A stretch of 64,000 nt of DNA from Alloalcanivorax gelatiniphagus. Lineage in GTDB: Bacteria; Pseudomonadota; Gammaproteobacteria; Pseudomonadales; Alcanivoracaceae. The notes beneath the pieces are model-generated. The model did no database searches. It was not told the DNA's origin and saw only the letters and a list, made by a program, of their open reading frames with translations. The DNA lies in NCBI RefSeq assembly GCF_005938655.1, contig NZ_VCQT01000029.1, positions 31,125-95,124 of the forward strand, read 5' to 3'. Shown piece by piece: positions 50,639 to 58,748 of this stretch; positions within the stretch are counted from its first letter, which is position 1, and every line of letters starts with the position of its first letter. The position numbers and the translations under genes were made by a program.

Positions 50639-51858
50639 ACCTCCCGCCGGCGCCAGTAGAACGCCGCCAGCAACAGCAGGCAGGCCATGCCGGCGAACAG
50701 GGCGGCGGCACCCAGGTAGCCGCCGATCAGGTCCAGATAACGGAGCAGGGCCAGCAACAGAATGGCGCCCAGGCCGGTGAAGAACAGCCCCGCCTCACCC
50801 TGCTGCAAACCCTGCCGCAGCCAGCGCAGCGCCAGCACCAACACCAGCAGGTTCAGGGCCACCGCCCACAGCCAGGCCTGGTCCGGCAGCCCGCCGGTGT
50901 GCACCACCACCAGCAGAACGGCGGTCACCGCCGCCAGCAGCGGCCGGCCGATCAGCGCCGCCACCACCAGCACCGCCAGCGCCGCCCACAGGCCCGGGTC
51001 CATCCAGGTCCAGGCCAGCGCCAGATAGTGGCGCCAGACATCCTGGAAGGTGAACGGCAACAGCATCGCCAGTGTCAGCCTGGGCACCCAGATCGCCAGT
51101 TCATGGCCGGCGGCGCCGAACCAGCGCGGGCGGCCGGCCAGCGCCAGGGCCAGCACCAGCAGCGCCAGATTGAAACTGAGCATGCCCTCGGCGGTTTCCG
51201 GCCCGAAGTCGGTGGCGTACACCCAGGTCAGCATCAGGTTGCACCAGAAAGCAGTGGTGGCGAGAACCGCCAGGGTGAGCAGCGCGCTGTCGCGGAACCG
51301 GGCCACCAGCAAGGCGGCGACCAGGAACAGGGGCATCAGCACCGGCATGCCGTAGGGGTTGCGGAGCACCATCCAGGCGCCGGCCACCGCCAGCATCAGC
51401 AGCGCCAGCAGCCGGCCCCGGGTGAGCAGCACCGGCACCAGCAACCCCAGGGCCCACAGCAGCAGCCCGCCGTGATAGTGCTCGCCCAGGTGGTACATCT
51501 GGCCGATCAGCATGATCGAGGCGCCGTAGGCAAAGCCCCCCAGCAACAGCCAGAAGGCACCGGCGCCCTGGCGCAGATAACGGGCCACGCCCACGCCATT
51601 GAGGGTGGCGGTCAGCACCATCAGGCCGGCCAGGCGCGCTTCCCGGGGCAGGTCCTGCCAGTTGGCGGACACCACCAGCAGCAACGCCAGCCCCAGGAAC
51701 AGGCCGGCCAGGGCCACCACCAGTTCCCGGGCCGCCGGCGGCGGATCGTCCAGGGTGGCGCCGTAGCGGGCCAGCAACCGGTCGGCGGTGGCGCGGTCGA
51801 TATCGCCGTCGGCGAACCAGGTGCGGATCGCTCGGCGGAGCAGAAAGCGGCGCATCAT
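50635..51858 (-). CDS. DUF2157 domain-containing integral membrane protein
   Basis: Polytopic membrane protein of about 407 aa. A short N-terminal cytosolic segment (FADGDIDRATADRLLARYG) is typical of DUF2157 and precedes about 13 hydrophobic helices. Function unknown. The first of two adjacent ATGs (51858) follows AGGAGG and is preferred; longer open frame upstream lacks coding character. It is coupled to the GDYXXLXY gene and lies 11 bp after the RimK-family gene, so the three likely form an operon. Confidence 0.8.
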   Translation of the reverse strand: MMRRFLLRRAIRTWFADGDIDRATADRLLARYGATLDDPPPAARELVVALAGLFLGLALLLVVSANWQDLPREARLAGLMVLTATLNGVGVARYLRQGAGAFWLLLGGFAYGASIMLIGQMYHLGEHYHGGLLLWALGLLVPVLLTRGRLLALLMLAVAGAWMVLRNPYGMPVLMPLFLVAALLVARFRDSALLTLAVLATTAFWCNLMLTWVYATDFGPETAEGMLSFNLALLVLALALAGRPRWFGAAGHELAIWVPRLTLAMLLPFTFQDVWRHYLALAWTWMDPGLWAALAVLVVAALIGRPLLAAVTAVLLVVVHTGGLPDQAWLWAVALNLLVLVLALRWLRQGLQQGEAGLFFTGLGAILLLALLRYLDLIGGYLGAAALFAGMACLLLLAAFYWRRREV

Positions 51859-51869
51859 GGCCCTCCTGG

Positions 51870-53363
51870 TCAGAACAACGGCAATCCCAGCCGCTTGGCT
51901 TCCAGCCGGCGCAGAAACTCCAGCATGATTTGGCGGTACAGGTCCTCGCCCAGCCACAGGTCCTCGACGCCGGCGTCCACGTTGGGGTTGTCGTTGACCT
52001 CGATCACCACCACCTCGTCGCCGGCCTGCTTCAGATCCACGCCGTACAGGCCATTGCCCATCAGCCGGGCCGCCTTCAGGGCGGTGCGCAGCACCTTGGG
52101 CGGCACGTCGCGCACCGCCAGGCTGCGGAAGCCCCCGGAGGAGGTCTTGCCGCCGGCCTTGTGATGGTAGATCTGCCAGTGGCCCTTGCTCATGAAGTAC
52201 TGACATGCGAACAGCGGCCGGTGATTCAGCACGCCGATGCGCCAGTCGTAATCGGTGTACATGAAGGCCTGGGCCAGCACCACCGACGATTGTTTGAGGT
52301 GCTCGCCCAGGGCCTGGCGCAGGCCATCCCGGTCGGCCACCTTGCTGATGCCCCGGGAGAAGCTGCCGTCCGGGATTTTCAGCACCATGGGCAGCCCCAG
52401 TTCCTCGATCAGACTGTCCACCTGACGGTCGGAATCGTCGAACACGAAGGCGGTGGGCGGCACCGGCACCTTGTTGGCCTGCATCAGCTCGGCCAGATAG
52501 ATCTTGTTGGTGCAGCGCAGGATCGAACCCGGGTCGTCGATCACCACCATGCCTTCCTGCTCGGCCTTGCGGGCGAACTGGTAGGTATGGTGGTCGATGC
52601 CGGTGGTCTCGCGAATAAACAGGCCGTCGTACTCGCCCAGCCGGGCGTAGTCGTCACGGCCGATGGGTTCCACCTTGATGCCCAGCTCACGGCCGGCCTT
52701 GATAAAGCGCTTCAGGGCGGTGCGGTTGCTGGGCGGCAGGGCCTCCTGCTCGTCCACCAGCATGGCCAGTTCATAGCGGTCGCCACGGCGCCGGCGCGGG
52801 TTGCGCCAGACCCGGGCATTGAACTGCTCCAGGGCCCGGGCGAACAGATCCTCCTCGTTGCCCTTGAGCTGCTTGAGGCTGACCGTGCGAATCGATTCCA
52901 GGGTCCATTCACCGTCCCGGCGGCGGAACGCCACGCGCAGAATCGGGCACGGCAGCTGATCAAATATCTGCCGCCCCAGTTCCGCCAGCCCATCCTGCTC
53001 GGTGTGGCCGAAATACAGGGTCAGGGTGAGACGGGTGGCACCGTCGCCCTGCTTCTTCATGGCCTTGTCCAGGGCCTGCTCGAAGCTGCCGAAATGCAGG
53101 CCGTAGAGAGCCTTGCGGCTGAGGTCGTTGACCGTGCGCACCGACGGCATCACCCGCTGGCCACGGGCCTCCGCCAGCAGCGAGCAGTAATAGCCCGGCG
53201 ACAGATATTTGTAGGCCCGGCACAGGTTGATGACCTGGACTTTCTTGTCGGTGCAGACCGGCGAGGCCGCCTGCAGATAGTCGCGGGCGGACAGCAAATG
53301 GCGGGTGGGATAGTAGGCGGCCCAGTCGGCCGGATCGTCGACGAGAATGATGACCTGACTCAT
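51870..53363 (-). CDS. RimK-family ATP-grasp protein with RLAN domain
   Basis: ATP-grasp ligase of 497 aa. Residues about 1-200 match the RimK-like ATP-grasp N-terminal extension (VIILVDDPADWAAYYPTRHLLSARDYL and YCSLLAEARGQRVMPSV). The C-terminal half is an ATP-grasp fold with KIPDGSFSRGISKV (ATP loop), the acidic metal ligands of VIEVNDNPNVDAGVED, and YGVDLK. Relatives attach amino acids to a peptide or protein end; this longer type has no proven substrate that I can name. ATG 53363 puts the Rossmann-like strand at the start. First gene of an apparent operon with DUF2157 and GDYXXLXY. Confidence 0.87.
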   Translation of the reverse strand: MSQVIILVDDPADWAAYYPTRHLLSARDYLQAASPVCTDKKVQVINLCRAYKYLSPGYYCSLLAEARGQRVMPSVRTVNDLSRKALYGLHFGSFEQALDKAMKKQGDGATRLTLTLYFGHTEQDGLAELGRQIFDQLPCPILRVAFRRRDGEWTLESIRTVSLKQLKGNEEDLFARALEQFNARVWRNPRRRRGDRYELAMLVDEQEALPPSNRTALKRFIKAGRELGIKVEPIGRDDYARLGEYDGLFIRETTGIDHHTYQFARKAEQEGMVVIDDPGSILRCTNKIYLAELMQANKVPVPPTAFVFDDSDRQVDSLIEELGLPMVLKIPDGSFSRGISKVADRDGLRQALGEHLKQSSVVLAQAFMYTDYDWRIGVLNHRPLFACQYFMSKGHWQIYHHKAGGKTSSGGFRSLAVRDVPPKVLRTALKAARLMGNGLYGVDLKQAGDEVVVIEVNDNPNVDAGVEDLWLGEDLYRQIMLEFLRRLEAKRLGLPLF

Positions 53364-53474
53364 GGCGCCCCGAACGGTCAAGTGTGGAAGGGTGTCGGCG
53401 CACTGTATGCCAGCCCCGCCACGGCGGACAATCTTTTTCGCGCCGGGCCGCGCGGGCCCGGCGGTCAGCCGCCG

Positions 53475-53972
53475 TTACTCTCCCGAGTAGCTGCCGGAAT
53501 AGGCGCCGCCAGAGCCGGACTCCGCCTTCTTGCCGGCGTTGCCCGGGTGACCGGCCTTCTCCAGGGCGTCCTGCACCTCCGGCGGCATATAGGTCTCATC
53601 GTGCTTGGCCAGCACTTCCTCCGCCTCGAAGCGGTCGCGGCTCACCAGGGTGCCATTGGCGACGATGCCCTGCCCCTCGCGGAACAGATCCGGCAGGATG
53701 CCCTGGTAATGAATATCGAAGGTGCCCTTGCCATCGGTGACCGCGAAGGTCACGTCCAGGGTGTCCGGATCACGGCGCACGGAACCGTCCACCACCAGGC
53801 CGCCAACGCGCATCTTGGTGTCTATCGGCGCCTCGCCGGACACCACTTGCTGGGGCGTGTAGAACAGATTGATGTTCTGACGCAACGCATACACCGCCAG
53901 CCCCACGGCCACGGCCAGGCCGGCCAGAATGGCCAGCACCACGATCAGACGTTGTTTACGAACCGGATTCAT
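53475..53972 (-). CDS. ccmE: Cytochrome c maturation heme chaperone CcmE
   Basis: Periplasm-facing heme chaperone of 165 aa. One N-terminal transmembrane helix, an OB-fold ([11 protein letters not shown]...[12 protein letters not shown]...[21 protein letters not shown]) and the heme-attaching histidine in [14 protein letters not shown] Gly/Ser-rich tail ends the protein. It takes heme from CcmABCD and hands it to the CcmF heme lyase, which is not encoded next to it. It overlaps ccmD by 17 bp. Confidence 0.96.
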   Translation of the reverse strand: MNPVRKQRLIVVLAILAGLAVAVGLAVYALRQNINLFYTPQQVVSGEAPIDTKMRVGGLVVDGSVRRDPDTLDVTFAVTDGKGTFDIHYQGILPDLFREGQGIVANGTLVSRDRFEAEEVLAKHDETYMPPEVQDALEKAGHPGNAGKKAESGSGGAYSGSYSGE

Positions 53973-54171
53973 CAGGACTCCCAGAAATGATGGAGGCATC
54001 GCGGGCTTCGCGCCGGGCGCGCCGGGCCAGTTCGGCGCGTACCCGTCCCTGTTGGCGCCAGGCCAGCAGCATATTGCCAATGATCAGGAGCGCGCTGATG
54101 CCGTAGGCGCTCCAGACGTAGAAGCCATGGTCACCCATGGCCAGAAAGTCGGCGAAACTGTCGAAGTACAT
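53956..54171 (-). CDS. ccmD: Heme exporter protein CcmD
   Basis: Small membrane protein of 71 aa with a single transmembrane helix ([19 protein letters not shown]) and a basic cytosolic tail. [24 protein letters not shown] is the family start. It links CcmC and CcmE. Located between ccmC (4 bp gap) and ccmE (17 bp overlap). Confidence 0.94.
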   Translation of the reverse strand: MYFDSFADFLAMGDHGFYVWSAYGISALLIIGNMLLAWRQQGRVRAELARRARREARDASIISGSPDESGS

Positions 54172-54175
54172 GCGC

Positions 54176-54934
54176 TTAAATCCCCCGCGGCCGGCTCACC
54201 AGTTTACGCACCCAGCCGGCGCGCCGTTCGCGGTTGAGCACCTCGGTGCGCGCGCGCATCAGCACATTGGCGGCGTACAGCAGCCACAGCCCCAGCATGC
54301 TGATCAGCAGCGGCCACTTCATGGCAGCGTCGATGGACGACTCGCCCACCACCTTGAGGGTGGAGCCCTGGTGCAGAGTCTGCAGCCACTCCACCGAGTA
54401 TTTGACGATCACCACGTTGATCACCCCCACCATGGCCAGCAGGGAGGCGGCCCGGGCGGCCTGGCGGGGGTCACGGATGGCACTCTGCAGCGCAATGATG
54501 CCCAGGTAAAGGAACAGCAGGATCAGCATGGAGGTCATGCGCGCGTCCCACTGCCAATAGGTGCCCCAGGTGGGCTTGCCCCAGAGCGCCCCGGTGACCA
54601 GGGACACCGCCGCCAGCACCGCGCCAAACGGCGCCAGGGCCTTGAGCATCACCTCGGCCATCTTCATGCGCCACACCAGCGCCACCAGCCCGGCCACGCC
54701 CATGGCGATGTACCCCATCAGCGCGCCGCTGGAGGCGGGCACATGGATATAGATGATCCGGTAGCTGTCACCCTGGTAACGCTCCACCGGCGCCCAGGCC
54801 AGCCCCCAGGCCAACCCCACCCCCAGCAACACCACCGAAATCGGCAACAGCCACGGCAGCACCGCGCTGCTGAAGCGGTAGAAATAGACCGGCGAACCCA
54901 GTTGGTGGTACCAGCGTTTAATTGTTTTCCACAT
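54176..54934 (-). CDS. ccmC: Heme exporter/heme handling protein CcmC
   Basis: Integral membrane protein of 252 aa with six helices and the tryptophan-rich heme-binding WWD motif (WGTYWQWDARMTS). It loads heme onto CcmE. It is separated from ccmB by a 112-bp gap holding a REP pair, so transcription from ccmAB may be reduced or ccmCDE may have its own promoter. Confidence 0.96.
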   Translation of the reverse strand: MWKTIKRWYHQLGSPVYFYRFSSAVLPWLLPISVVLLGVGLAWGLAWAPVERYQGDSYRIIYIHVPASSGALMGYIAMGVAGLVALVWRMKMAEVMLKALAPFGAVLAAVSLVTGALWGKPTWGTYWQWDARMTSMLILLFLYLGIIALQSAIRDPRQAARAASLLAMVGVINVVIVKYSVEWLQTLHQGSTLKVVGESSIDAAMKWPLLISMLGLWLLYAANVLMRARTEVLNRERRAGWVRKLVSRPRGI

Positions 54935-54956
54935 AACACACCTAAAAACGGATACG

Positions 54957-55047
54957 TAGGAGCGACTTCAGTCGCGAAAACGCCCGGCGGCGCCGGCAAT
55001 ATCCGCCGTTTACGGGCCGCCGCCATCGCCGCTGAAGCCGCTCCTAC
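54957..55047. repeat. Inverted REP pair (BIME) between ccmB and ccmC
   Basis: A forward REP variant (54957-54979, GTAGGAGCGACTTCAGTCGC) and an inverse REP (55025-55047) are separated by 45 bp. The forward copy carries two changes against the window's consensus that keep the hairpin paired (GCGACT with AGTCGC). The inverse copy begins at the ccmB stop codon. Confidence 0.8.
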
Positions 55048-55718
55048 TAATCGCCCGCGCTGATGCGCAGGCCCAGGGCCACCGCCACCGGGCCGAGGCT
55101 CAGGGCCAGGGCAAGAATCGCGCCCAGCACCGCCAGCAGGCCGTCGGTGGGCAGGCCGTCCTGGGCGGTGCGCACCACCCCGGCGCCGAACACCAGTACC
55201 GGGATGTACAGCGGCAGCACCAGCACCGCCAGCAGTATGCCACCCCGATTGAGGCCCACCGTGAGGGCGGCGCCGATGGCCCCCACCACGGTCAGGGTGG
55301 GCGTGCCCAACAGCACGCTGATCATCAGGGTATCCAGCACCGCCACCGGCAGCTGCATCATGTAGCCAAGCAGCGGCGCCATCAGCGCCAGGGGCAGCCC
55401 GGTGAGCAACCAATGGGCCAGCAACTTGGCCGCCACCGGCACCACCGATACCACGGGGGACGTGAGCATCTGGTCCAGGGCGCCGCTTTCCTGGTCGCGG
55501 CGGAACAGACCGTCCAGGGACAGCATCACCGCCAGCAGCGCCGCCACCCAGATTGCCCCGGGCGCCACCAGCGCCAGCAGCGCCGGCTTCGGCGACAGGC
55601 CCAGCGGAAACAGGCTGACCACCACCACGAAGAAAAACAGCGGCTGCACCATGTCCGCCGGCGCCCGCCAGATCAGGGTCAGCTCGCGGCGCAGGGCCGC
55701 TCCCCACACGCCGCTCAT
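55047..55718 (-). CDS. ccmB: Heme exporter permease CcmB
   Basis: Membrane subunit of 223 aa with six hydrophobic segments: RRELTLIWRAPADMVQPLFFFVVVVSLFPLGL and VMLSLDGLFRRDQESGALDQM are family blocks. It forms the CcmAB ABC complex that drives release of holo-CcmE. The ATG at 55718 overlaps the ccmA stop by 4 bp. The stop is a TAG followed at once by a second in-frame TAG that belongs to a REP element. Confidence 0.95.
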   Translation of the reverse strand: MSGVWGAALRRELTLIWRAPADMVQPLFFFVVVVSLFPLGLSPKPALLALVAPGAIWVAALLAVMLSLDGLFRRDQESGALDQMLTSPVVSVVPVAAKLLAHWLLTGLPLALMAPLLGYMMQLPVAVLDTLMISVLLGTPTLTVVGAIGAALTVGLNRGGILLAVLVLPLYIPVLVFGAGVVRTAQDGLPTDGLLAVLGAILALALSLGPVAVALGLRISAGD

Positions 55719-56323
55719 GGCCGCGCTCCGGCGGCGCCCAGATGCAGGCGCCGGGCGTTCTCGCCGACCTGATGGTGGGAGGTGTACAGCACCAGCGTGC
55801 CGGCGGCGGCGGCCTCGCGCAGGCGGGCGTCCAACCGCGCCACCCCGTCCTGGTCGATGGCGGTGAAGGGTTCGTCCAGCACCCATACCGGCTTGTGGTC
55901 CAGCCACAGCCGGGCCAGGGCGATGCGCCGCTTCTGGCCGGCGGACAGGCGCCCGGCGGGCACGTCCTCGAAACCGTACAGCCCCACCGCCTCCAGGGCC
56001 GCGTCCGGGTCGCCGCCCTGGCCGCACAGGGCCTGACTGTATCGGAGGTTTTCCCGGGCGGAGAGTTCCTCGCGCACGCCGGGCTGATGGCCCAGATAGA
56101 GCAACGACGGCGCCAGCGGCTGGTGCCACAGCACCTCACCGTCGTAGAAACCGTGCAGCCCCACCAGAATACGCAGCAGGGTGGTTTTGCCGGCGCCGTT
56201 GGCCCCGGTGATCTGCCAGATTTCGCCATCGCCGGCGGAAAACGACAGGTCCCGGAACAACATCCGGTCGTCGCGCTCGCAGCTCAGCCGGCGCACTGTG
56301 AGACGTGGCGCAGTGATAATCAA
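55715..56323 (-). CDS. ccmA: Cytochrome c biogenesis ATP-binding protein CcmA
   Basis: ABC ATPase of about 202 aa: Walker A TGANGAGKTT, signature LSAGQKRR, Walker B VWVLDEPFTAID, H-loop YTSHHQ. It powers heme-loaded CcmE release with CcmB. The start is uncertain. A strong GGGAGG (56325-56330) precedes TTG (56323), ATT (56320) and ATC (56317). TTG is too close, ATT and ATC have the right spacing but are rare start codons. An upstream GTG (56386) lies before the predicted promoter -10, so it is unlikely. Confidence 0.92.
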   Translation of the reverse strand: MIITAPRLTVRRLSCERDDRMLFRDLSFSAGDGEIWQITGANGAGKTTLLRILVGLHGFYDGEVLWHQPLAPSLLYLGHQPGVREELSARENLRYSQALCGQGGDPDAALEAVGLYGFEDVPAGRLSAGQKRRIALARLWLDHKPVWVLDEPFTAIDQDGVARLDARLREAAAAGTLVLYTSHHQVGENARRLHLGAAGARP

Positions 56324-56344
56324 ACCTCCCTGAATCGGCGCGGC

Positions 56345-56353
56345 AGTATAGCA
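56345..56353 (-). promoter_or_regulatory. Extended -10 promoter of ccmA
   Basis: On the minus strand TGCTATACT is an extended -10 element (TGn plus TATACT). It predicts a transcription start near 56338 and a leader of about 15-20 nt carrying the GGGAGG ribosome site. Confidence 0.45.
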
Positions 56354-56463
56354 TGGCAAAACGGGCCGGGAGGGCCGTGCCGGCACAAACGAGCGTAATG
56401 CAAATGGGGGGCACAGAGCCTAGACTGTCGCTTGGCCCATTTTAAACGTCGCAAGGAAACGAC

Positions 56464-57045
56464 ATGCCCTTTCGGACCCTCAAGCTCGCCACCCTGCCCC
56501 TGCTCACCGCCGCGCTGCTGGCCGGCTGCGCCGGTAGCGGGGAACCGCCCCTGACCACCGTGGAGCGGGTCGATCTGGAGCGTTACGGCGGCACCTGGTA
56601 CGAGATCGCGCGGTTGCCCCAGTGGTTCCAGCGCGGCTGCTACAACTCCACCGCCACCTACACCCTGGAAGCGCCGCACCGGATCGGCGTGGTCAATCGC
56701 TGCCAGCGGAAGGACGGCCCCAGCGAGGCCACCGGCACCGCCCGCGCCCTGGAAGGCAGCGGCGACGCCAAGCTCAAGGTCCGCTTCGACAACTGGTTCT
56801 CCCGGCTGCTGCCCCGGCTGGCCGAGGGCAACTATTGGGTGCTGGCGCTGGACCAGGATTACCAGACCGTGGTGGTGGGCGGCCCCAGCCGCGATTACCT
56901 GTGGATTCTGGCCCGCCAGCCGCGCCTGCCGGAAGACCGCTACCAGGCGCTGGTGGAGGTGGCCCGGGAGAAAGGCTTCCCGGTGGAAGAACTGAAACGC
57001 AACCGCGACCTGGTGCCCACATCCCCCAGCCCGGCCGAGGGCTGA
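56464..57045 (+). CDS. blc: Bacterial lipocalin Blc
   Basis: Outer-membrane lipocalin of 193 aa. A lipoprotein signal ends at lipobox LAGC (Cys21), and the lipocalin motifs are YGGTWYEIARLPQWFQRGC (G-x-W) and YLWILARQPRLPE. It binds fatty acids or lysophospholipids and is linked to envelope stress in E. coli. It is divergent from ccmA; TAGACT upstream could be a -10. Confidence 0.93.
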   Translation: MPFRTLKLATLPLLTAALLAGCAGSGEPPLTTVERVDLERYGGTWYEIARLPQWFQRGCYNSTATYTLEAPHRIGVVNRCQRKDGPSEATGTARALEGSGDAKLKVRFDNWFSRLLPRLAEGNYWVLALDQDYQTVVVGGPSRDYLWILARQPRLPEDRYQALVEVAREKGFPVEELKRNRDLVPTSPSPAEG

Positions 57046-57069
57046 TCGACCATTCCGGGAGGGAACCTG

Positions 57070-57537
57070 ATGGGACTGGAAATCGAACGCAAATTCCGCG
57101 TCACCGGCACCGACTTTCTTGCCGGCCGGCACGGCGAGCGCCTGGTGCAGGGCTATCTGAGCCACGACCAGCACGCCACCGTGCGGGTGCGCATCCAGGG
57201 TGACCGGGCCTGGCTGACCCTCAAGGGCGAAACCCGCGGCGCCCGCCGCAGCGAGTTCGAATACCCGATTCCGGTGGACGACGCCCTGGCCATTCTTGCC
57301 GAGATGTGCGCCGAGGGCGTCATCGACAAAACCCGCTACCGGCTGCCCGCCGGGGACGGGCTGGAGTGGGAAGTGGATGTCTTCCACGGTGACAACGACG
57401 GGCTGGTGGTGGCGGAGATCGAACTGAGCCACGAAGACCAGCCGATTCCCCGCCCGGACTGGCTGGCCGAGGAAGTCACCGACGACCCGCGCTACTACAA
57501 CAGCGCACTCAGCCGCCGGCCCTATGGCCGCTGGTAA
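57070..57537 (+). CDS. CYTH domain protein (triphosphate tunnel metalloenzyme)
   Basis: Protein of 155 aa beginning with the ExExK signature (LEIERKFRV), then VRVRIQGDRAWLTLKGETRGARRSEFEYPIP and WEVDVFHGDNDGLVVAEIEL, the strands of the eight-stranded tunnel that binds triphosphate and metal. Relatives of this size are mainly inorganic triphosphatases, while some are class IV adenylate cyclases; I favour the former. ATG 57070 has GGGAGG upstream, 24 bp after blc. Its 3' end overlaps a small unannotated-type gene by 14 bp. Confidence 0.88.
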   Translation: MGLEIERKFRVTGTDFLAGRHGERLVQGYLSHDQHATVRVRIQGDRAWLTLKGETRGARRSEFEYPIPVDDALAILAEMCAEGVIDKTRYRLPAGDGLEWEVDVFHGDNDGLVVAEIELSHEDQPIPRPDWLAEEVTDDPRYYNSALSRRPYGRW

Positions 57538-57703
57538 CACCCAGTATGTACTGTGGCGCAAGGATGGCCATGGCAAGGTGTTCGTGGTGACCCGCTTTCA
57601 TTCCCGCCAACACGCCGACCGGGTGTGCCAAAGCTACCAGCAACGCGCCCATAAGCAGCATTACTGGGTGACCATGCTGCGGCTGCGGGATACGCCGCCG
57701 TAA
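57524..57703 (+). CDS. Small hypothetical protein
   Basis: A 59-codon open frame overlapping the CYTH gene by 14 bp in another phase. The product MAAGNTQYVLWRKDGHGKVF... is basic, rich in His, Arg and Gln, and has strand-like VLWRKDG and KVFVVTRF elements followed by HADRVCQSYQQRAHKQHYWVTML. Codon choice looks normal for the region. No family recognised. It is convergent with metR, 14 bp away. Confidence is moderate because of its size and lack of a strong ribosome site. Confidence 0.5.
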   Translation: MAAGNTQYVLWRKDGHGKVFVVTRFHSRQHADRVCQSYQQRAHKQHYWVTMLRLRDTPP

Positions 57704-57717
57704 AGTCCCCGCGCCGG

Positions 57718-58638
57718 TCAATCGGCGCGGCGGATGCCGGACAGATTCTGGAAACACAGGTCCCGGCCAATCTCCATGAATTCCTGCACGAACGGCACCG
57801 TCTCGTCGCCCTGGCGCACCGCCGCGTAGAGCGTGCGCCATACCCCTCCCTCGCCCAGCCGCGCCGCCTCCACCAGCTTCAGGTCCAGATACTCGGTGAG
57901 GGCCCAGTTGGGCAACGCCGCCACGCCGCGACCGGCGGCCACCAGCTGCACCATCATCGGGGTCAGCTCGGCGGTGCGCACCGAGGCCGGCGCCACCCCG
58001 GCGGGATCCAGGAAGGCGGTGAACACATCCAACCGCTCGTGCTCCACCGGGTAGGCGATCAGCACCTGGTCGGCCAGGTCCCCTGCTTCCACGTGGCGGC
58101 CCCGCGCCAGGGCCGAGCCCCGCGCCACCGCCAGCACCAGCTCATAGCGGAACAGCGGCAGATAACGAACCGCGTCGTTATCCACCGGATCGGAGGTGAT
58201 CACCATATCCAGATCGCCGCGTACCAGGGCGCTCTGGGGCGTGAAACTGAACGCCGCGGACAGATCCAGCTGCACCTCCGGCCAGGCTTCCCGAAACCGG
58301 TCCAGGGCCGGCATCAGCCACTGAAAACAGGAATGGCACTCGATGGCGATGTGCAGCCGGCCACTGCGCCCGGCGGCCAGACGGCGCAGCTCGGTCTCGG
58401 TGTGCTTCACCTGCGGCAACACCTGCCGGGCCAGCACCAGCAGCCGGGCGCCGGCGGGCGTGAAGCGGATCGGCCGGGTGCGCCGCACGATCAGCGACAC
58501 CCCCAGCCGGTGCTCCAGATCCTTGAGCTGATGGGACAGGGCCGACTGGGTCACGTGCAGCCGCTCCGCCGCCTCCACCAGACTGCCGGCCTCGTCGATG
58601 GCAAGCATCGTGTTGAGATGACGCAGCTCCAGCAACAT
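57718..58638 (-). CDS. metR: LysR-family regulator MetR
   Basis: LysR-type activator of 306 aa. The N-terminal HTH is LNTMLAIDEAGSLVEAAERLHVTQSALSHQLKDLEHRLG, followed by the effector domain with IAIECHSCFQWLMPAL, characteristic of MetR. It senses homocysteine and activates methionine genes. It is divergent from metE, the classic MetR arrangement, with a 110-bp shared control region. The ATG is at 58638. Confidence 0.94.
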   Translation of the reverse strand: MLLELRHLNTMLAIDEAGSLVEAAERLHVTQSALSHQLKDLEHRLGVSLIVRRTRPIRFTPAGARLLVLARQVLPQVKHTETELRRLAAGRSGRLHIAIECHSCFQWLMPALDRFREAWPEVQLDLSAAFSFTPQSALVRGDLDMVITSDPVDNDAVRYLPLFRYELVLAVARGSALARGRHVEAGDLADQVLIAYPVEHERLDVFTAFLDPAGVAPASVRTAELTPMMVQLVAAGRGVAALPNWALTEYLDLKLVEAARLGEGGVWRTLYAAVRQGDETVPFVQEFMEIGRDLCFQNLSGIRRAD

Positions 58639-58748
58639 GAGCTCTCCTCATAATCGAGATTAGATATTTGATTTTGTCTCAAGTCACCCGGTGGCCACAA
58701 TAGCGCTTTGCATTGAACGCCCCCCATGGCGACCAGAAGGACGGAATC
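58639..58748. promoter_or_regulatory. metR-metE divergent control region
   Basis: For metE, TTGTCT (58674-58679) and CACAAT (58696-58701) are separated by 16 bases. The AT-rich stretch 58650-58680 just upstream, with GAGA and TCTC arms, is where MetR would bind. I did not find a clean copy of the E. coli TGAA-N5-TTCA site. Confidence 0.4.

Noticed and set aside
53440..53474. GC hairpin downstream of ccmE as terminator
   Set aside because: The stem is strong but is followed by an A-rich, not T-rich, stretch in the direction of ccmE transcription.
51930..53990. 686-codon plus-strand open frame opposite the RimK-family and ccmE genes
   Set aside because: Low-complexity composition and complete overlap with two recognised genes show it is a shadow frame.
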